Assembly (NCBI GenBank): GCA_022925895.1
Contig: JAKSYS010000059.1
Span: 62,001-126,000 of the forward strand
Source: Fragilaria crotonensis
Taxonomy: Eukaryota; Bacillariophyta; Fragilariophyceae; Fragilariales; Fragilariaceae
DNA length: 64,000 nt
Direction: 5' to 3'
The notes beneath the pieces were generated by a model that saw nothing but the letters and a program-made list of their open reading frames with translations, was not told the DNA's origin and did not search any database. The position numbers and the translations under genes are program-made. Positions 33,388 through 46,235 of the stretch are shown here, in pieces; position 1 is the stretch's first letter, and each line of letters starts with the position of its first letter.

Positions 33388-36300
33388 GCTACACCTTCAC
33401 AATTCCGAACTCATACTACGTTCCCGACGGACGAGTTCGACTATTGAGTCCGCAACACTGGTCCCAGACCCAGACAACAGGTCCCGAACGTGACAAGTGT
33501 GGTGAATACACCAACGGACGGGAGTGCGTGTTGTTTTGGGGAGGTGGAAAGTACAAAGTAAGAATTCCACTTGGTAAGAACGACAATGTTGCAACCTTCA
33601 CGATGGCATCAGGCTTCGAGAAATTTCGAGCCTTCTGTTGTGAAGCCGAACTGGATGAATCGACACGGGACGTCATCGCGATGCCTTCGGGTCTCGTATC
33701 AGACGACGAGGAGGACGACGAAGTCGAGACAGGAAACGATGAAATGCTATCGAACGCTTGGAAGCACTCGAACGAAACCAATCCAACGCCGACAACTCAC
33801 ACCCTCGACGGACCATCCAGTACCCCTTCAAAGGGGGAAACAAGCAAGGCAGCAACAAACAAACCGCCGCAAACGGGCGAGCAACCCACAACGACCGACA
33901 TGGAACTGCCGCGAACGACGAACGTGAACATCATCCTTGACGAGGAGGACCGACAGCCAGCCAATGACCTGGCAGAGCTGTTGGCGATCCACCATCAATT
34001 CGGACACATCTCCATGAGAAAACTCCAAGAGATGGCCAAGCAGGGAATCTTGCCGCGACGTCTTTCGAAGTGCAGAGTTCCAACATGTTCGGCATGCCTC
34101 TACGCGAAGGCGACGAAACGACCTTGGCGGAACAAACCAAGGAAGGACGGCGACGACGAGGATTCCAAGCCGACGAAACCAGGACAAGTGGTATCGGTGG
34201 ATCAACTCGTCTCACCCACGCCAGGGTTGATTGCCCAGATGACTGGCTTCCTGACCACGAAACGATACCGCTACGCGACTGTCTACGTTGATCAATTCAG
34301 TCGACTGGGGTTTATCTACCTCAAAGACAGCGTCAGCGGAGGAGACAGTGGAAGGAAGCGAGCGTTTGAGGCATACTCCCACCGGCACGGGTGAAAGTGG
34401 AAGACTACCACGCCGACAACGGAATCTTCAAGGCGTACAAGTGGGTGGACGCATGCAAGCTGGACGGACAAGGGATGACGTTCGCAGCTGTAAACGCGCA
34501 CCACCAGAACGGTATCGCGGAAAGAAGAATTCGCGAACTCAAGAACTGGCACGCGCGATGTTGACACACGCGAATGCAAGATGGAGCGATACGATAACTG
34601 CGAACTTATGGCCATACGCCATTCGGAACGCAAATGACGCGGTCAACCATACTCCAAGCATGCAAGACGCAGCCAGAAGGAGCCCCATCGAGATATTCTC
34701 CAATTCGAAGGTGGCGACCAATCCCAAACATTGGAAGCCATTCGGGTGCCCGACCTATGTGCTCACAAGCGAACTCCAGAGCAACCGACCTTTCCACAAA
34801 TGGTCGCAACGGTCGAGAGCCGGAGTCTACCTGGGAGATCACCGCAACACGGACGAAACGTCGCACTCGTGATGGACAGGGACACAGCCTTGGTGAGCCC
34901 TCAATTTCACGTCGCTTACGATGCAACATTCGATACCGTGAAGAACGTCAAGACGAAATCGTCGTGGCAACTGAGAGCGGGATTTGTCACGTCTCAGAAG
35001 GAGCTAACGACGAAGGGCGCAACGTCACCGTCGAGTCAAACGACGAGCATGACATCGTCCAGCAGAAAACGAAAACGCCACACACCAAACGAGAGAGCAA
35101 GGGCAGGCGAACCGGTGCCTTCAAGTCAGAAGGAGCCAGCTGCAGCAAACGTCGGGGACGACGGTCCACCGATACCCATCGATGCAACAGAAACGGGCGA
35201 CCGCACGATGGGTGATGCGAACCGAGTTCAAAGGCGAGATTCGGGCGCACGATCAAGCCACCTCAGAAATATCTCGCGGCGATGTGCACGGAGATCAGCG
35301 ACGCCACTCGGAACGATGTCGAAGGAGAAATATTTTGCTACGTGGCAATGTTCCCAGACGACGACCGATGGGCTTATCGCAACCCGTTGATGGCATACAA
35401 GGCAGTGTCGGACCCGGACACGTTATACTACCACCAGGCGATGAAGGAGGAGGACAGGGCGATGTTCAAGGAGAGCATGACAAAGGAGGTGACAGACCAA
35501 TTCAACAATGGCAACTTCACCATCATTCCAAAGTCTGAGGTTCCCAAAGGACAAACCATCCTACCCGCCGTCTGGCAGATGAAACGAAAACGCGACGCGA
35601 AGGATGGTTCAATCAAAAGTACAAAGCACGATTGAACATCGACGGCTCACGGATGAAAAGAGGTGAGCACTATGATGAGACGTACGCGCCGGTCGCTTCT
35701 TGGAACTCGGTAAGAATGCTCCTGACAATGACAGTCGCGCACGGGTGGCACACGAAGCAGATTGACTTTGTTCAAGCATTCGCTCAAGCTCCCGTGGAGA
35801 AGACGCTGTACATGAAGGTCCCAGCAGGGATGGAACTTGAGGATGGTTCGAATCCAAACGACTTTGTCCTCAAGATCCACAGGAACATCTACGGCCAGAA
35901 GCAAGCGGGACGCGTATGGAACCAATATCTTGTGCGAAAACTGGTGAAAGACTTGGGTTTCCAACAATCGGCGGTGGACGAATGCGTTTTCTACAGAGGG
36001 TCAACGTTGTACGTCCTATACACCGATGATACTTTATTGGCTGGCCCTGACAAGAAAGAGATTGACAAGATAATTGACGAGCTTCAAAAGAAGGCCAAGT
36101 TGTCCATAACAGTTGAAGGCGACCTTGCCGACTTCCTTGGCGTCAGCATCGATCGGAGGACGGATGGCACGATACATTTGTCACAACCACATCTCATCGA
36201 CCAGATTCTGGAAGATCTGAGATTGAATGGCACGAATGTTAAATCGCGTTCGACTCCGGCGGCGTCATCGAAACTACTGACAAGACATTCGGACTCTGAA

Positions 36301-37062
36301 GCATTTGGCAACTCGTTCAATTACAGATCGGTCATTGGGAAGCTGAACTATCTCGAGAAGGCGACACGAAGCGACATCGCGTACGCCGTCCACCAATGCG
36401 CCAGATTCGTATCCGACCCCAAGAAAGAACACGGGGACGCAGTGCGATGGCTGGGACGCTATCTGTTGGGAACCAGAGACAAAGGTACGATTATGCAACC
36501 GATGACGAACAAGGACTTAGAGGTCTTCGTGGATGCGAGCTTCTGTGGCGACTGGGATCCAAAGGAGGCGGCGAATGATCGTGATACGGCGAGATCACGT
36601 CATGGCTACATCATCAAATATGCCAACTGCCCCCTTTTATGGAAGTCCCAGTTGCAAACGGAGGTCGCTCTATCGTCGACGGAGAGCGAATACACAGGTC
36701 TGAGTTACGCGTTGAGAGACGCGATCCCTATAATGGAGTTGTTGAAGGAGATGAAGGAACGAGGATATCCGGTATCGACGACGCAGGCTCGGGTGCACTG
36801 TCGTGTATTCGAAGACAACAGCGGAGCCTTGGAAATGGCTCGTGTCCACAAGTATCGACCTCGGACGAAGCATCTAAACGTCAAGCTTCACCATTTCAGG
36901 GACTACGTTGAGCAAAAGGAAATCAGCATCCATCACATCCGAACAAATGATCAACCAGCGGACTTCCTTACGAAGCCGTTGAATGAAGAGTCACATTGCC
37001 TCCATCGTAAGACAGTGATGGGATGGTAGGGGCTCAACATTCTGGTTGGAAGCGAGAAGGAG

Positions 37063-37348
37063 TGTAATGATACTGGTACCTGCGTACCGTCACAAGCGCA
37101 GAACCAACAGAATGGATGCGCCGAGTCGTACATTCGCAACTGCGCAAGAGACGTACATTCGTACTCAGTCGTGGATGTATTCGCGCGTGGAGTTTAAGGT
37201 TGTTCCACGTATGAAAACACGTGAACACGACTGCCGATTCTACAATCGCTCGAAATAATCATAACACCGATAAACCTACTTTTGCAAAGCCCCTTACTTC
37301 GTAGTTTTGTTCGCACTAGTTGCCAGCACGACACCAAGTAAATCACAC
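37063..37348 (+). repeat. Right LTR of copia element 2
   Basis: 286 bp, followed by the AGGAA target copy. Confidence 0.9.
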
Positions 37349-37429
37349 AGGAAGCTGTCCCGGCACCTACTTTACTATGCGAGGTCTACTTGCACTACTA
37401 AAAAGTATACACATTTCTTGCTGACTGTT

Positions 37430-40400
37430 CATTGTAGCCCTGGATTTGCCCACCTGGCAGAAGTATAGTGGGTCTACCAGATATTGTTGCAAAGTCTGCC
37501 ATCTACAAGACGATGACAGCAGAATTGGTCACGGAGACCCTTTGGCGTGTCTTCAACAATGTACAAAATTGTTTGCCCTGCGCGACTGTCTCAGGACGAG
37601 CTGCTCGTTGAAGGCAACGCTTCACTGCCTGGTCTACATGCTCTTGGGACCACGGTCAGCCCCATCAGTGGCAGCCGTTGTGTCTCAAACAGGCTGCGCT
37701 GGCGGCGGCAATTGCGGTGGAAGTCACGGGAGTGGCGTTGCCACATCGACGATGTCAACGCTCACCGGTTTGGCAGCAGCGTCGCAAGTGGCGCCAGATG
37801 GTTGGAGGAATGTGAACCCGACTCCGATCCCGGATATTGTATCCATCATGACACCCCTCCGAGCTCAGGAGCCCGGAGTGGACATGTACACCATCATGCG
37901 GTCCCAAAACCTACTCATTTCCGATGTCGGCATTGGAGGCCGCGGGCAGCGCATGGACTTACATACTTTGGCGAGTGCGACAAGACGGGATGCACGTACT
38001 CCCACATCGCCGGAGCTGTGTCGGCTGGAAAAAGACGCCACGTGATCAAGACGATGACAAAAGCGGTCGCCTAATGCCAGCAGCTGACGAGCAGGGGAAA
38101 GCATGACTGCCGGAGGATTACGGACGAGACGCGTACTTAGTAGGGACAACAGTACATTGAATACAACAGTCGACTTTACATCCGTTAATTCCACCATTAC
38201 CCAGCACGTCGTGTTTGTTCCCCCAAAGACTACACCCCCCCCCCCCCCCACCTACACGCAATGTAGACGCGAACTCCCGATCTGCCTGTGTTAATATCGG
38301 GCACAGGGATGACAGCACCCCACCCAGCCAGTAGCTGAACTCGTGGCAGCCGGTGAGCGATCACGGGTAAGTTTCGCGTCGTCCGGCGTGCTCCAGAAGT
38401 CGGCCACGGCAGCGATCGGTGGACAGACCATCCAGCAATCTGCCAGCGCACCAGTGTCGCACTGGTACTGACCCAGTCACTACGGACGTAACCCGGCACT
38501 CGAGGCCAGTATGACGGCCGCCAGACATACCAACGGAGTTTTCGTCCGGCGTGCGAACACCCGCGGAAGATCCAGGTCGTCGCCCAAGTCGGATCCCTGA
38601 GCCACCCGGCGGACCACCCCACAAAATTGCACAAAGTAAGCTTAGAAAATGAATGAACCCGGAACCCTGGATGCGATTCCACCCATTTGTAGCAACATTG
38701 GTGAAGTGGTTTGATGGAGTACCAGTTGTTTGTAGTTGCCCTGGACCCCGGACCCCAGACCCCAGTAGCAATGATAACCGCAGTCGCGAGGGGTCCGCAT
38801 ACAAGTGCACTTATGCCAGAGGCGCGCCAACTTGTAACAGAGGAACAATGAAACACCAAGATGCAGCAGGTTTCTCTGTGATGAGGATGCCATGGTCAGA
38901 CGTGCAAGCGTTGCAACCACAGCACCTCAAGGTATCCCCGCTTGCAGCAGTGATACCACAAGTAGGCCGTTGTGGCCGGTTGGTGTTGGATTTATCATTT
39001 GCTATGATTCAGGCCCCCACATCTGGAGGGAAACGCGCCCAACGAGCGGGTGGGACCACGGACCCCCTTGCACCGTCCGTGAACCATACGACAACTATGC
39101 TGTTGCCAGTGCATCCCGTTAAAGAAGTAAGCCGAGTCCTCGACCCATTACTCCGGTTTATGGCCGATGGCCGCGGTGTCGGCAGAGGAAGCAATCAGTT
39201 TTCCTAATATTGACCTGTCCGATGGCTTCTGGCATATCATCTTAGTTGCTGACAACTTAAAATGGAACTTTGCGTACGCATGGCCTGCTGGTGAGCGAGG
39301 TTGATGTCCCCGTGCAAGTCGTCATCTGGCATGCCCTTTAAATGGATAGGACAGAAAGCCCGGGTTACTTCTGCGCCGTAACCGAGACCTGGCGGGACAT
39401 TATGCAAGCATTCATTGATGCCAGGGCTGTATGCCGCCCGCACACCTTACTGCTTGATGACTTTATGACACCACAAACCCCTGCATGCCGCCAGACAAGT
39501 CCGGAGACGGCGATGCGCAAATGGCAAATGTCGGCCATGTATGTCAACGACTACTTTCTAGCTGCCGTGGAAGACCGGACCGGCACACTATTGCAACCCA
39601 TCGGACGGGCGACCCTACACACCATTCACGGACTTTCCCGCCTCCGGCCTGCTCTGGCCACCTAGGCGGTAAGGACCCGATCTCAGCTAAGAAGCTTGAG
39701 GCCGGCAATACCCAATGGGGCCACACCAAAGAACTCCTCGGCTTCATCTTCAACGGGAAGGTCCACACCGTGCACCTTACTCAGGGAAAAGCGGCAGAGA
39801 TTGCCGACGACACCGCCAAACTCCTTAAGAGAAAAGAGTGGCACTTCACAGATATCAGTCAATCCTTGGAAAAATGCGTCACGTCACCAAAATACTGGTC
39901 GTGCCTGCGGCGATGGTGGTCTCTTTACCCTGCTCAACTGCACCCTGGGAGGTAACTCCAAGGTCATCTCGTTGAGTGCCCACGAGGAAGTTTGCGCTGC
40001 GACAACAGTGGGTGGTCGCGGGAAATGGTCACCGCGGCCGAAGTTTCTGATAGCAACCCGACCAGAAAGCTGACTAACTCACACCTCGAGATGGCAGCAG
40101 TTGTCTTGCATTTAAGCGTTTTAGAAATTTTGTGCTGTCCCATAGGCACCACCACATCCACCACATTTTTGTCCATAGTGAATAAAAAATTAAACATCAA
40201 GTTGACGGGCTGCAAGCGAAGCTCTGGTAGAAGACATTCGACCCGCACAGCCCACTATCAATTCCAAATAAATGACGGTAGACATATAAATGATACAATG
40301 ATACCCAGGTATTTCACCCAGTCACCTCAGCCTGGAAACCAGCAAAATAGGAACGGATAGAGCGCATACCCGATATCACTGTCCTTGTAGCCCGAGGAGT

Positions 40401-42620
40401 CACACTATCCATCACCATAGGTTCGTACATTGTAAGCCAATTCTGTAAATGCATGAGGCCTCTTTGTGCATGTGGTTCTTCAGGAAAAGCAGCAAAGACC
40501 TCTACAAGGCTTGGCTCAACCTGACGCCGTCGTCAATAAAGTTCGCTCAGCCTTTGTAAGAGCTGAGTGCGTTGTATAGCATGTTGTGAGGCTACATCCG
40601 TGCCATGTCCGTTAGAATTGCAGGTTTTCCACAGGTTATACCACTCTTCCCAGATTGTGCTAATGCTTTCTGCTGTCCATTGCGTACTTTGGATGAAGTG
40701 AGTTGACCATAGTTATCACCATAGTGGATGCCCTGAAGAATAGCCCAGCAGTCATTACAAGATCCTCTGCCATTGAAGACATGTTGCCAACAAATATTGG
40801 AATGATATTCCATCATCTTAACTAGCTCGTCATCCTCGGTAGAAATTTCTAAAGGTGTTGTCGCCTGAGAAAACCAGTGAGAAATGCCGAGAAGAAGTAC
40901 ACGTACACCATGGACCAGGTGTCAACAGCCCCGGACTTGCAAAAGGTGAACCTGGAAACGAGAGACTGACAGCATACCCATGGCCTCGGCTCGATACGAT
41001 ATCAGTTTACTTTACCGACTGACGGGACCAGAAGAACAGTCTTGTTGCTCATCATCCATCCAAAGGTACAGTACCTGCATGACGCGGTTAAACCGAGCCA
41101 TCGCATGCCGCGTAGAATGATCTCGACTGTAATTCCGTTGCAATGGTGAAGGGGTGAGACGATAGAGATACATCATTGAGGATTTCACGCTCCCATGTGT
41201 CACGAAGTAAAAGGTGATGGTGGAAATCACTGTCCATAGTGATAATACTCCAAGTGGTATAGCAGGGGTGACTGAGATGGCAACCAAAACTGCGCAATCC
41301 GATGCTCCAGACCGAGTCGTCCGAGGCTTGGCATTGGGTCAACATATGCCGGAAGCTGCCCTTGTGAGCATTAGCTAGTCACTTTGCGGGGACCAACAAT
41401 GTATTAGCCAATATCGCATCACGCCGCATTCCTACCATTGCTTGATGACTGTGAGTTCCTCACGCACTTTGATTCTGTGTTTCCCTTACAGAACAGATAC
41501 TGGCATTGTGCCAGCCCGCTACCCGTGCTGCTTTTCAATGTGATTTTGACGCTGCGTGGGCAGCGCTTGACAATGCAATGGTGGACAGTGGACACTAAAG
41601 TCCAGGCCAGCACCAACTTGCGGTGGTGGAGACAATACTGCACTGAGTGTGGAGTTGATCTTTCTTGGCTCTGAGACATTGCCCCGCCCACCCGACTCCA
41701 ATTACTGTTTGGGCTTTGCCGCTCAGACTTGAACTGAAAAATTTGGGAACAGAAGGCAAGACTTCCCAATCTTTTGAAAAAACCATTCTTCACGTGGCAC
41801 CACAAGCCTTCATGCTGGAGGGATACCCTGACCCCCAATGTCCATCTGGATCCAGCGGAACCGACCTGGCTGTGCCCGTTACCCATCTAATTAAAACCTA
41901 TAAAGACCGAGATCTAGTCCCCCGTCCGCAAGTTGCCCTTCCCATTGGTGCCATCCAAATGGCCGCCACCGCCAGCTGCCACCCCCGGGAGCAGACAACT
42001 ACCTACCTAATCATCATGGCGTTTAATTTTCTCCTCCTGTGGATTGGTGAATATAAACTACTACCCCCAACTCACGTCACCACCCGCACTAGAAGTTTCA
42101 AGGCCAGCAGACAATATAACCGCCCACCAGCAAGTCAGCCACCCTTGCAGCGACCACATCTGTGATGCTGGTGATGGACAATCAAAAGAACGGGCACTGC
42201 GGCAACACCATCCATCAGGAAGCATGCGACTCGGATTCTTGCCCAGTCTGCTCAGTCGCGGCTCTTGTGAGTGCCGGTGTCTACCCCACTGAGTTTTGTA
42301 CAACCAGACATGCATCTGCAGTCTGCAGCCTGACCATATTGTCCATGCTGTCCGGCGGGGAGTCCGATTAGCTCAGCTCGAGGCAAGCGGCTACCAGTTA
42401 ACCCGGATTGGCACACACTCGCTGTGCGCCTCGGGTTCCATGGCCTTGTGGTTATCCAATCATGGCCCGGAAGCAATTATGTAACTGGGACGCTGGTGGT
42501 GCACCCAAACATTCCTTACCTGTATCCACTCCCAAATTGCTGCCCTCACCACAGGCACCTCTTATAAGATAAGGCATTCCGTCAACTTCCACAATGTAGG
42601 CAGGAAAAATTCTTGCCCTA
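37430..42620 (+). mobile_element. DIRS-like (tyrosine recombinase) retroelement fossil
   Basis: Motifs in plus-strand order fit a DIRS-type element. A gag-like part with a Cys/His cluster lies near 37.9-38.0 kb. A reverse transcriptase lies at about 38.9-39.8 kb, with a FPNIDLSDGFWHIIL block, an SPGYFCAVTE block and a degenerate catalytic box. An RNase H-like part follows near 40.0-40.2 kb. A tyrosine-recombinase-like part at 41.6-42.6 kb includes a DNQKNG block and a DSCPVCSVAALV block. It is heavily broken (well over five breaks) and old compared with the copia elements. Ends were not found. Family naming is from remembered motifs. Confidence 0.6.
38228..38253. repeat. Poly-C tract
   Basis: About 15 consecutive C with short extensions, inside the DIRS-like fossil. 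Prone to sequencing error. Confidence 0.9.
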
Positions 42621-42984
42621 GGCAGGACTGTACAATCGAACAACATCGGACCCTGCTTTAGTTCCTCATTGCTTGCAGTAAGTGCAATTCCCTCTCCAGG
42701 TTTCTTCAGGTTCCCTTGTTGGTGGCCATCCGGTGGTGCCCGAATTTATCCGAACTCTTTGATCGGCGGGACCGCAGTGCTCCGGAACCTGTGCACTTGA
42801 AGTTTTGTCAAGGGACCCCTCTCAGTGGGGTTGTTGGGTGTGTTCTTGGCACTGATTACAAGACCAAATTAGCTGGCACAAATACGACACCACAAAGCAA
42901 ATGGCATCAAGTGGGGGATGCTGATCCGGGGGAGGGAATAAACCCAAAGAAGCTAGCATTCTGTGGAAATTCCTATTCCTATAG
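42621..42984. other. Non-genic margin of the DIRS-like fossil
   Basis: No gene recognised. It may contain the end of the fossil, and a GGGGGATG...CGGGGGAGG stretch near 42915 that recurs near 43464. Confidence 0.35.
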
Positions 42985-43169
42985 ATTCCTTTCTATGGCC
43001 AACAATTTGCTATTGTGGTAGGACTGTAGTTGCTAGCACTGGTGCCACGCGACCACTAGCTAGTGATGACGAAGGATTCTAGTGGAGAAATGACATACTG
43101 TACACTAGGGGGAGTTACTCCCCCAGGATATTTGAAGACCGAGCGCACAGCCCCCTATCTCAGGTAGGT
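42985..43169. repeat. Direct repeat unit A
   Basis: Matches unit B at 43486-43641, sharing ATTCCTTTCTA, GCTATTGTGGTA, GATGACGAAGGATTCTA and GAAGACCGAGCGCA. Unit A is longer because of an extra segment containing GGGGGAGTTACTCCCCC, a hairpin. Confidence 0.8.
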
Positions 43170-43485
43170 TTAGCATGCACCACAGTTGACGAAAAGACAC
43201 ACCCTACCGATTACCAGCTACTGATGACGCCGCCATTTGAAGCCATTTGAACTGCTTAGCAGTTGAGCGTAGAATGTCTTCTTGCCTCTAAGTCAGATAG
43301 TCAATCTCTGCAGCTGTTTTTAGCTCGTCAGAGCAGAGAGAAAACTCCACCAAAAAACTTCATATTTTGTACGACTATTCGCGAGAGATGCGAATCGACA
43401 GGAAAAGGGATATCCACCCCCCCCCCACTTGTGCGACTAGCTAGCACACCCCCCACTCCCCGGGGGATGATCTGGGGGAAGAAAC

Positions 43486-43641
43486 ATTCCTTTCTACGGC
43501 CAATATGCTATTGTGGTAGTACTGTAGTTGCTAGCAATGGTGCAACACGACCACTTTCTTGATGACGAAGGATTCTACTGGAGGAAATTACTCCCCCAGG
43601 AGATTCGAAGACCGAGCGCAGCCCCCTATCTCTGATAGGTA
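43486..43641. repeat. Direct repeat unit B
   Basis: Second copy, about 500 bp from unit A in the same direction. These could be terminal repeats of a small element or the direct repeats of the DIRS-like fossil; the sequence does not decide. Confidence 0.8.
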
Positions 43642-43654
43642 CATCATACGCCAC

Positions 43655-43882
43655 GAAGAAACTCCGCCATGCCGTTTTCCATTCAACCGAAACGTCACGT
43701 CCCATTCAAATAGAGCTAAATGAGAGGTTTTTGTGATTCAATAACATCATAAACAGGAAGATGAGTTTGAATGTTCATTTTTTAGTTTTTCCAGACAAAA
43801 TAGGTACGAAATCTGGGAAGATAAGCTCGATTTTGGAAATTTCATGACAATTCCCGTCGCTTAAGTATCGCAATTTACGGTA
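43655..43882. mobile_element. Partial copy of the ACTACCGTAAAC MITE family
   Basis: Resembles 16560-16798, with shared ACCGAAACGTC, GTTCATTTTTTAGTT, GATAAGCTC and ACAATTCCCG. It ends TTTACGGTAA at the right; the left terminus is absent. Confidence 0.6.
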
Positions 43883-44616
43883 ATATAGTAAAGTAGCTGT
43901 GGGTGCCTGGTACATAATCTCAGCTTTTTACACACTATTTGTACCGGTTCCACAGTACTAAATCACTTCACCCTGAAGCCGGAAGACGGAACTGCTTGCC
44001 TTTCCCTCTCTAGATTTTATGTTGTTGGGAACAAGCGATGTCTTGATGCTGAAAGTTGACATATACCCGTACAGTACGACAGTGCTGTGGTACATGGTAG
44101 AGTAGATGTCAACCGTGTCAAAACCTCTTCATGCATACGTGCATCCTCGGCTGGTAGGTGAGTGGTAGGCACAAGTACAAGTAGTGTCTACATTCTACAT
44201 AGTACTCATCGTCCTCGTTCTCGACTACCAGGTACTGGTACCGTACGACTGGTATCATACCCCGTATAATTTAAGCCCAAGTTCATTATTGCCCTCCGCG
44301 CAAAGAGCAAGAAGTTTCAACCAATATGTCTGGAAGGTCCGCTAAAGAACGGTTTTTATATCAAAGGAAACTGGCTAAAAATCTCGATTGCCGGACCTTG
44401 CTGATCGCCTCTATGATTTTTTGTGTGGAACGGGATCAGGCCCACAAACTCCTTCCTATCTACTTATCAGAATCAAAGAAAAGGTCGACACAGACACCTA
44501 TCTCTTTTGTTGGCTCTCCCGCAACCTTATCGCACAACATACGATTTTCCCTATCGAGAAGCTTCCAGACTTGATATCACACCCTCTATCTAAACTACCA
44601 AGTACAAACGAGCATC
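43883..44616. promoter_or_regulatory. Upstream region of NRT2 copy 2
   Basis: Contains GTAC-rich DNA to about 44250 and then sequence partly shared with the upstream region of copy 1 (about 44530 onward). The NRT2 promoter should lie here; no defined site could be assigned. Confidence 0.4.
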
Positions 44617-46235
44617 ATGAGCGAAATTGATAGCGGAGCTGTAAGTCTGATGTTGAATAGTCGTCTCCTTCCATGTCGTATATCATTGTTGATTCTTTGT
44701 TCAAACATCATTTCTGATTATCTTTGATCCTCGCGTACAGCCCAAGGAGATGAAGAAATACCAGACCTATTACATTAATGTCGATCCCGACCAAGATGAC
44801 AAAGCCACTGAACTCAAGCTGTGCAGCTTTGCCCGGCCACACATGAGAGCCTTCCACTGCGCATGGTGGGCTTTCTTCATCGCTTTCTGTATTTGGTTCG
44901 CCATTGCCCCTCTGCTCACAGAAGTAAAGACATCACTCAATCTCACCAAGGAAGAAATCTGGACTTCGAACATTATCGGCGTTGGAGGTACTATCTTCAT
45001 GCGTTTTATCCTGGGACCTGGGTGCGATAAATTTGGAGCACGTATTCTCTTCGCCGCCCTCCTGTGTACGGCATCTATTCCAACTGCCTGCACCGGTCTC
45101 GTCAACAGTGCTGCGGGACTTTACGTCCTTCGTCTATTCATTGGTATTGCTGGAGGTACCTTCGTCACCACTCAGTTCTGGTGAGTGTAGGGATTTCCTC
45201 TTCAAGCGTTGTTGCCATGTTCTTGTTCTGTTCTAACCGCTCCACTCGTTGGATCGTTTTTCTAGGACCTCACGCATGTTTACCAAGGAGGTTGTCGGTA
45301 CTGCCAATGCTCTTGCCGCAGGCTGGGGAAATCTTGGAGCCGGAGCTATTTCGCTTATTATGGGAGCAGGAATCTTTCCTCTTTTTAAGCTCTTTTTCAA
45401 CGGTAATGCGGACTTGGCCTGGCGTTGGGCGTCCGTTGTTCCCGCCGTTGTTGGTTTCGCAACTGGAGTAATCATTTACTTCATATCCGATGATGCGCCT
45501 AAAGGAAACTACGCCGAGATGAAGAAGCATGGAATTATGCCTGAAATCTCTGCAGCTGTCTCATTCCGCTCCGGAGCTGTCAATATCAACACATGGATTC
45601 TGTTTATCCAATATGCTGCTTGCTTCGGAGTCGAGTTGACGATGAACAACGCTGCGGCCCTGTACTTCAAGGAACAATTTAGTCTGACCACTGAATCCGC
45701 TGCTGCCATTGCTTCCATCTTCGGCTGGATGAATCTGTTTGCACGTGGTCTTGGAGGGTACATTTGCGACAAGAGCAACCAATACATGGGCATGAAGGGT
45801 CGCATCATCAGTAACTCTGCGTTCCTTTTCTTTGAGGGTCTGTTTGTGCTTGTCTTTGCCAACAGTACCAGTCTTGCCTCCGCTATTGTTGTCATGGTTT
45901 TCTTCTCGTTGTTTGTGCAAGCCGCCGAGGGATCAACCTTTGGCATCGTCCCTTACATTAACCCTGCAGCTACCGGATCAGTTTCGGGTATCGTTGGTGC
46001 GGGAGGAAATGTCGGTGCGGTTCTCTTTGGACTTTGCTTTCGACAGATGGACTACAAGTCTGCCTTTTACGTTGTCGGCGGCTGTGTCTTGGCATCTTCG
46101 CTCATGGGTCTCTTTATTGTCATCAAGGGCCAGTCCTCGTTCATTTGCGGTGGCACCGACTCCGTGGACGAGAAGGACCCTTCAACTACACTTGCCGTGC
46201 CTGAAGTTGACGACAATGACCAAGATAACGAGTGA
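44617..46235 (+). CDS. NRT2: NRT2-type high-affinity nitrate transporter, copy 2, 477 aa
   Basis: Exons 44617-44640, 44741-45180 and 45266-46235 join in frame, with the same intron positions as copy 1. The membrane core differs from copy 1 at only a few residues (for example IAFCIWF for VAFCIWF, LFFNGN for LIFNGN, VQAAEGST for VQCAEGST). The C-terminal tail differs: it ends EVDDNDQDNE, and the copy-1-like DAEA ending lies just past the stop in another frame, so an indel changed the tail. That may alter regulation, since NRT2 tails can carry phosphorylation or partner sites. High identity indicates recent duplication or gene conversion. Confidence 0.95.
44641..44740 (+). other. NRT2 copy 2 intron 1
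   Basis: GTAAGT donor and TACAG acceptor; 100 bp, longer than in copy 1 by an internal stretch near 44665-44690. Confidence 0.85.
45181..45265 (+). other. NRT2 copy 2 intron 2
   Basis: GTGAGT donor and TTCTAG acceptor, same Trp-codon split as copy 1. Confidence 0.85.

Larger units (their letters stand above)
33102..37348 (+). mobile_element. Ty1/copia LTR retrotransposon 2, broken, about 4.2 kb
   Basis: Two 286-bp LTRs (start TGTAATGATACTGG) flank the element, with AGGAA on both sides (33097-33101, 37349-37353). LTRs differ at about two sites by eye, under 1%, so it is recent. Recognised parts are pre-integrase and integrase (34.0-34.9 kb), reverse transcriptase (35.6-36.3 kb) and RNase H (36.5-36.95 kb). 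Gag was not recognised and the interior is short for a copia element. It is broken, with roughly three or more breaks. Its sequence differs from element 1, so it is a separate lineage. Confidence 0.9.
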
